A DNA stretch of 64,000 nucleotides, taken from NCBI RefSeq assembly GCF_010692725.1, contig NZ_JAAFZB010000093.1:248001-312000 (forward strand), given 5' to 3'. The stretch comes from Flavihumibacter soli. Lineage in GTDB: Bacteria; Bacteroidota; Bacteroidia; Sphingobacteriales; Sphingobacteriaceae. The notes under the pieces are model-generated. The model searched no databases, was not told the origin of the DNA, and saw only the letters and a list, made by a program, of their open reading frames with translations. Positions 61,157-64,000 of this stretch are shown piece after piece (position 1 is the first letter of the stretch; each line of letters starts with the position of its first letter). The translations under genes were made by a program, and so were the position numbers.

Positions 61157-62011
61157 ATGCAGTTAGACAAAAACATAATCCTGCCTTTCATTGACCTGGC
61201 ATTAAAGGAAGATATAGGTGACGGTGACCATACGTCGCTTTCGACCATTCCGGCCGGGCAGCAAGGTGAGGCACAGTTAATCATAAAAGATGAAGGTGTC
61301 CTGGCAGGAGTTTCCGTAGCGCTCGAAATCTTCAGGGTAGTTGATCCGGAGCTGAAAATTGAGGTACTTCTTGAAGACGGTACACGTGTCAGAAATGGCG
61401 ACATTGGTATGTATGTTTCCGGCAGTGTTCATTCCATCCTGATTGCAGAAAGGCTGGTGCTGAATACAATGCAGCGCATGAGCGGCATTGCCACCACAAC
61501 CCACCATATTGTGAAGCTTCTTGCCGATACCAAAACAAAGGTACTGGATACCCGCAAAACAACTCCGGGATTGCGATATCTCGAAAAACTGGCTGTTAAG
61601 ATAGGAGGTGGAGAAAATCACCGTTTTGGCCTTTATGATATGATCCTGATCAAGGATAATCATGTTGACTATGCAGGCGGCACCGCGAAGGCTATTGAAG
61701 CCGCTAGAGATTATCTTGCAGGTAATGGCATCCGGATCCCGATAGAGATTGAAGTGCGCAACCTCTCAGAAGTAAAAGAGGTACTTCGCGTCGGTGGCGT
61801 CGATCGTATTTTACTTGACAATTTCGACTTTGAACATTTAAAGGAAGCTGTTGAGCTGATTGCCGGAAGGTATGTCACCGAAGCTTCGGGTGGAATTACT
61901 GAAGAGAACGTGGTGGAATATGCTAAATGCGGTGTCGATTATGTCTCTATGGGAGCACTTACCCACTCATTTAAAAGTCTGGACATGAGCTTAAAAGCTA
62001 TTAAAGAATAA
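61157..62011 (+). CDS. nadC: quinolinate phosphoribosyltransferase (nicotinate-nucleotide pyrophosphorylase)
   Basis: Converts quinolinate and PRPP to nicotinate mononucleotide and CO2 in de novo NAD synthesis. The 284-residue protein has the family landmarks LKEDIGDGDHTS near the N-terminus, RLVLNTMQRMSGIATTTHHI, the active-site segment TKVLDTRKTTPGLRYLEK and KIGGGENHRFGLYDMILIKD, and the C-terminal ASGGITEENVVEYAKCGVDY. Complete and normal length. It has its own -7 box, so it need not be co-transcribed with the DUF4783 gene. Confidence 0.97.
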   Translation: MQLDKNIILPFIDLALKEDIGDGDHTSLSTIPAGQQGEAQLIIKDEGVLAGVSVALEIFRVVDPELKIEVLLEDGTRVRNGDIGMYVSGSVHSILIAERLVLNTMQRMSGIATTTHHIVKLLADTKTKVLDTRKTTPGLRYLEKLAVKIGGGENHRFGLYDMILIKDNHVDYAGGTAKAIEAARDYLAGNGIRIPIEIEVRNLSEVKEVLRVGGVDRILLDNFDFEHLKEAVELIAGRYVTEASGGITEENVVEYAKCGVDYVSMGALTHSFKSLDMSLKAIKE

Positions 62012-62066
62012 TTAATCAGGTATCTGAAGCTATTCAGCTAAGGCTTTTTAGTAATATTGCACCCGG

Positions 62067-62714
62067 ATGATCTCGATTTATTCAATATCAGCATTGATTG
62101 CTGCATATCTGTTTGGCTCTATTCCAACTGCTGTCTGGATAGGTCAAGCTTTCTATGGAATAGATGTAAGGGAATACGGGAGCGGGAATGCAGGGGCTAC
62201 CAACACTTTCAGGGTGCTTGGCAAGAAAGCCGGTATCGCCGTCATGATCCTGGATATTTTAAAAGGATATACGGCTACAAATCTGGCCTATCTGATCGGT
62301 CTTTCGGTCACTGGCCCGCACAGTTCAGTTCAATTTGCTAATTACCAGTTAGCATTGGGTATCACTGCTGTTATGGGGCATTTGTTCCCGATTTTTGCGG
62401 GCTTTAGGGGTGGTAAAGGCATCGCCACATTGTTTGGAATGATATTGGCAGTACACTTCCCGGCAGCAATGCTTTGTGTTCTTGTCTTTGTTACGGTGTT
62501 ACTGATCTCCAAGTATGTTTCGCTTAGCTCCATTCTATCAGGATTTACATTTCCGCTAAGTATCATATTCGTATTCCAGTCACCAATCCGTTCGGTTGTG
62601 TTATATGGCATGTGTATTTGTGTCCTTATATTGGTTACTCACCAAAAAAACATTGAACGATTATTAAAAGGTAAGGAATCCAAAGTATTTCTGTTCAAAA
62701 AGAAGGCAGTTTAA
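62067..62714 (+). CDS. plsY: acyl-phosphate:glycerol-3-phosphate acyltransferase
   Basis: First step of phospholipid synthesis: transfers an acyl group from acyl phosphate to glycerol-3-phosphate at the inner membrane. The 215-residue protein has about seven helices and the three PlsY motifs: LFGSIPTAVWIG, REYGSGNAGATNTFRVLG, and GHLFPIFAGFRGGKGIATLFG. All catalytic and phosphate-binding residues are present. The C-terminus HQKNIERLLKGKE is the standard end. It follows nadC by 55 bases in the same direction. Confidence 0.96.
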   Translation: MISIYSISALIAAYLFGSIPTAVWIGQAFYGIDVREYGSGNAGATNTFRVLGKKAGIAVMILDILKGYTATNLAYLIGLSVTGPHSSVQFANYQLALGITAVMGHLFPIFAGFRGGKGIATLFGMILAVHFPAAMLCVLVFVTVLLISKYVSLSSILSGFTFPLSIIFVFQSPIRSVVLYGMCICVLILVTHQKNIERLLKGKESKVFLFKKKAV

Positions 62715-62756
62715 CCAACTGCTATCAGAATTAACCTTTTTAACAATATAATCGTG

Positions 62757-63566
62757 ATGATGAAAAATTTGAAATTCTTCTCAGTTATTGCCGCGTCTGC
62801 CATGCTGATATCGTCTTGTTCGACAGTACCTTTGACAGGCCGCAGTCAGCTCAGCCTTGTTGATGACCAGTCTTTGCAGCAGGAAGCCAATGGAGCGTAC
62901 AGGGCTTTTTTAAATGATCCTTCGACAAAAGTTGTAAGAAGCGGTGCTGATGCTCAGCGGGTGAAGAATGTGGGAGCTAAAATAGCAAGCGCGATCAACC
63001 GCTATATGCAGGCCAACGGATATGGAGCCAAGTACAACTATCAGTACGAGTTTAATCTTGTTGAAAGTAAAGATATAAACGCCTGGTGTATGCCAGGCGG
63101 AAAAGTAGCCGTCTTCACAGGCCTGCTGCCTGTTACCAGGGACGATACAGGCTTGGCAACCGTTATGGGACATGAGATCGCCCATGCTATTGCTCAGCAC
63201 GCCGCAGAACGGATGTCCCAGATGACCGCTGCGCAAGTTGGAGGTGAGGTCGTTGGAGCAGCTGCCGGCGGCAGATCTGAAGGTACACAACAGGTCATCG
63301 GGCAACTCTACGGTGTAGGTGGTCAGTTAGCTTTGTTGAATTATTCCCGGAAACAGGAAACGGAAGCCGACAGATTGGGATTAGTATTCATGGCCATGGC
63401 AGGTTATAATCCCGACAATGCGGTGTTATTTTGGGAACGTATGGCAAGTGCCAAACAGGGTGGTGGAGCACCCCCTGAATTTTTGAGCACTCACCCAAGC
63501 GATGCAACACGTATCGCAGAAATAAAGAGACATTTGCCTGAAGCAAGAAAGTACTATAAGAAATAG
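62757..63566 (+). CDS. M48-family metallopeptidase, lipoprotein
   Basis: A 269-residue lipoprotein (leader ending AMLISSC, Cys21) with an M48 zinc peptidase domain. The metal site is HEIAH at 139-143 with the third ligand Glu in QETEADRLG, and NAWCMPGGKVAVFTGLLPV is the family segment before it. This type, like E. coli LoiP and BepA, degrades misassembled outer-membrane proteins in the periplasm. Three tandem start codons are possible (GTG 62754, ATG 62757, ATG 62760); the second is used here. Complete domain. Confidence 0.93.
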   Translation: MMKNLKFFSVIAASAMLISSCSTVPLTGRSQLSLVDDQSLQQEANGAYRAFLNDPSTKVVRSGADAQRVKNVGAKIASAINRYMQANGYGAKYNYQYEFNLVESKDINAWCMPGGKVAVFTGLLPVTRDDTGLATVMGHEIAHAIAQHAAERMSQMTAAQVGGEVVGAAAGGRSEGTQQVIGQLYGVGGQLALLNYSRKQETEADRLGLVFMAMAGYNPDNAVLFWERMASAKQGGGAPPEFLSTHPSDATRIAEIKRHLPEARKYYKK

Positions 63567-63619
63567 TATTTGAATGGATAGGTTAGCCGTGAACCAACTG
63601 TTTATCAGAAGTATCCTGG

Positions 63620-64000
63620 TTAATCATTGTCTACACCTAATAATTGAAAGATAGCCTTAGCTTTAAGCAGGCATTCTTTATATTCTTTTTCTGCGTTGGA
63701 ATCGCCGGTAATGGCGCTTCCAACCTGGAAGGAGAGGTAGCCCGTCTTGGCATTGTACAACATCGACCGGATAATAACATTGAAGTCAAAGTCTCCTTCG
63801 GGCGAGAAGTAACCCACGGTTCCGGAATAGACTCCCCGGCGGGTTCTTTCGTATTTATCGATAAGCTTCATCGCGCTGATCTTGGGTGCCCCGGTCATAG
63901 AGCCCATTGGGAAAGTGTTTTTAATTATTTGCGCGTTATTCAGGGCTTTGTCGGCCACGCAGACCACCGTAGAGATCATCTGGTGTACCTGCCTGAAGGT
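63620..64000 (-). CDS. pabB: aminodeoxychorismate synthase component I (3' part; 5' end beyond window)
   Basis: The visible 126 residues are the C-terminal end of a chorismate-using enzyme. QVHQMISTV, then NTFPMGSMTGAPKISAMKLI, RRGVYSGTVGYFSPEGDFDF and YLSFQVGSAITGDSNAEKEY are the signature strands of the active-site barrel shared by PabB, TrpE and isochorismate synthases. PabB is favoured by the SAITGDSNAEKEYKECLLK end. It makes 4-amino-4-deoxychorismate for folate synthesis, in agreement with folC elsewhere in this window. The reading frame is open to the window edge, so the gene starts beyond 64000. Confidence 0.88.
   Translation of the reverse strand, partial: TFRQVHQMISTVVCVADKALNNAQIIKNTFPMGSMTGAPKISAMKLIDKYERTRRGVYSGTVGYFSPEGDFDFNVIIRSMLYNAKTGYLSFQVGSAITGDSNAEKEYKECLLKAKAIFQLLGVDND

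Noticed and set aside
1-64000. CRISPR array
   Set aside because: No regularly spaced direct repeats with unique spacers were seen; the short repeats found are 7- to 27-bp elements.
1-64000. Prophage, insertion sequence or transposase
   Set aside because: No transposase, integrase or phage structural gene was recognised; the only disrupted gene (efflux pump) is explained by a short deletion.

Overview
The window is chromosomal DNA from a member of the Bacteroidota, most likely a Sphingobacteriaceae-type organism. The evidence is a type IX secretion sorting domain at the left edge, promoters of the TTG / TAnnTTTG kind, families that are almost confined to this phylum (DUF6702, DUF4783, head-GIN DUF2807, SPOR proteins with an HU-like domain) and near absence of Shine-Dalgarno sequences. 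The genus cannot be fixed from the sequence alone.

Layout. 1-2.3 kb: end of a secreted protein gene, an exported unknown and an NlpC/P60 lipoprotein. 2.3-4.1 kb: tRNA-Cys with promoter and terminator, then a Bcr/CflA efflux gene broken by what looks like a 7-bp slippage deletion. 4.2-8.7 kb: guaA, an overlapping periplasmic-binding-like lipoprotein, an RsmB-type rRNA methyltransferase and MarC. 8.9-15.3 kb: beta-carbonic anhydrase, two APC amino acid permeases and a K+-dependent-type membrane pyrophosphatase (hppA). 15.4-18.5 kb: a large GAF protein and a small lipoprotein. 18.5-27.8 kb, minus strand: TPR protein, outer-membrane barrel, HU-like/SPOR membrane protein, ExbB/TolQ, ExbD/TolR, TonB-like protein, then folC. 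The first six read as one trans-envelope, proton-driven machine and are the best candidate for an undescribed system. 28-36.9 kb: pyrB-pyrR, rpsA with a 5' hairpin, a glycosyltransferase, a YfiT/DinB protein, cmk, arfB, an LpxR-like lipid A deacylase and a barrel protein. 37-45.2 kb: lon, DUF6702, an M1 peptidase, a TPR protein and two outer-membrane barrel proteins.

45.2-58.6 kb is an accessory-looking run in which every gene is on the plus strand: an ACP-like membrane protein, unknowns, an EthD-like lipoprotein, an aspartic protease-PDZ protein, two GNATs, two DUF1801 proteins, a VOC protein and a GT2. Some spacers share a weak common pattern. Within it lies a GH110 alpha-1,3-galactosidase overlapping a GH95 alpha-1,2-fucosidase, a pair whose expected activities would together dismantle a blood-group-B-type epitope. 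58.6-64 kb returns to core metabolism: gpmI with a lipoprotein, DUF4783, nadC, plsY, an M48 peptidase lipoprotein and the 3' part of pabB.

Transcription signals are unusually readable. Several genes (guaA, gpmI, cmk, pyrR, nadC) have a TAnnTTTG box so close to the start codon that their transcripts should be leaderless or nearly so, whereas rpsA should begin with a stem-loop followed by an AGGAG sequence.
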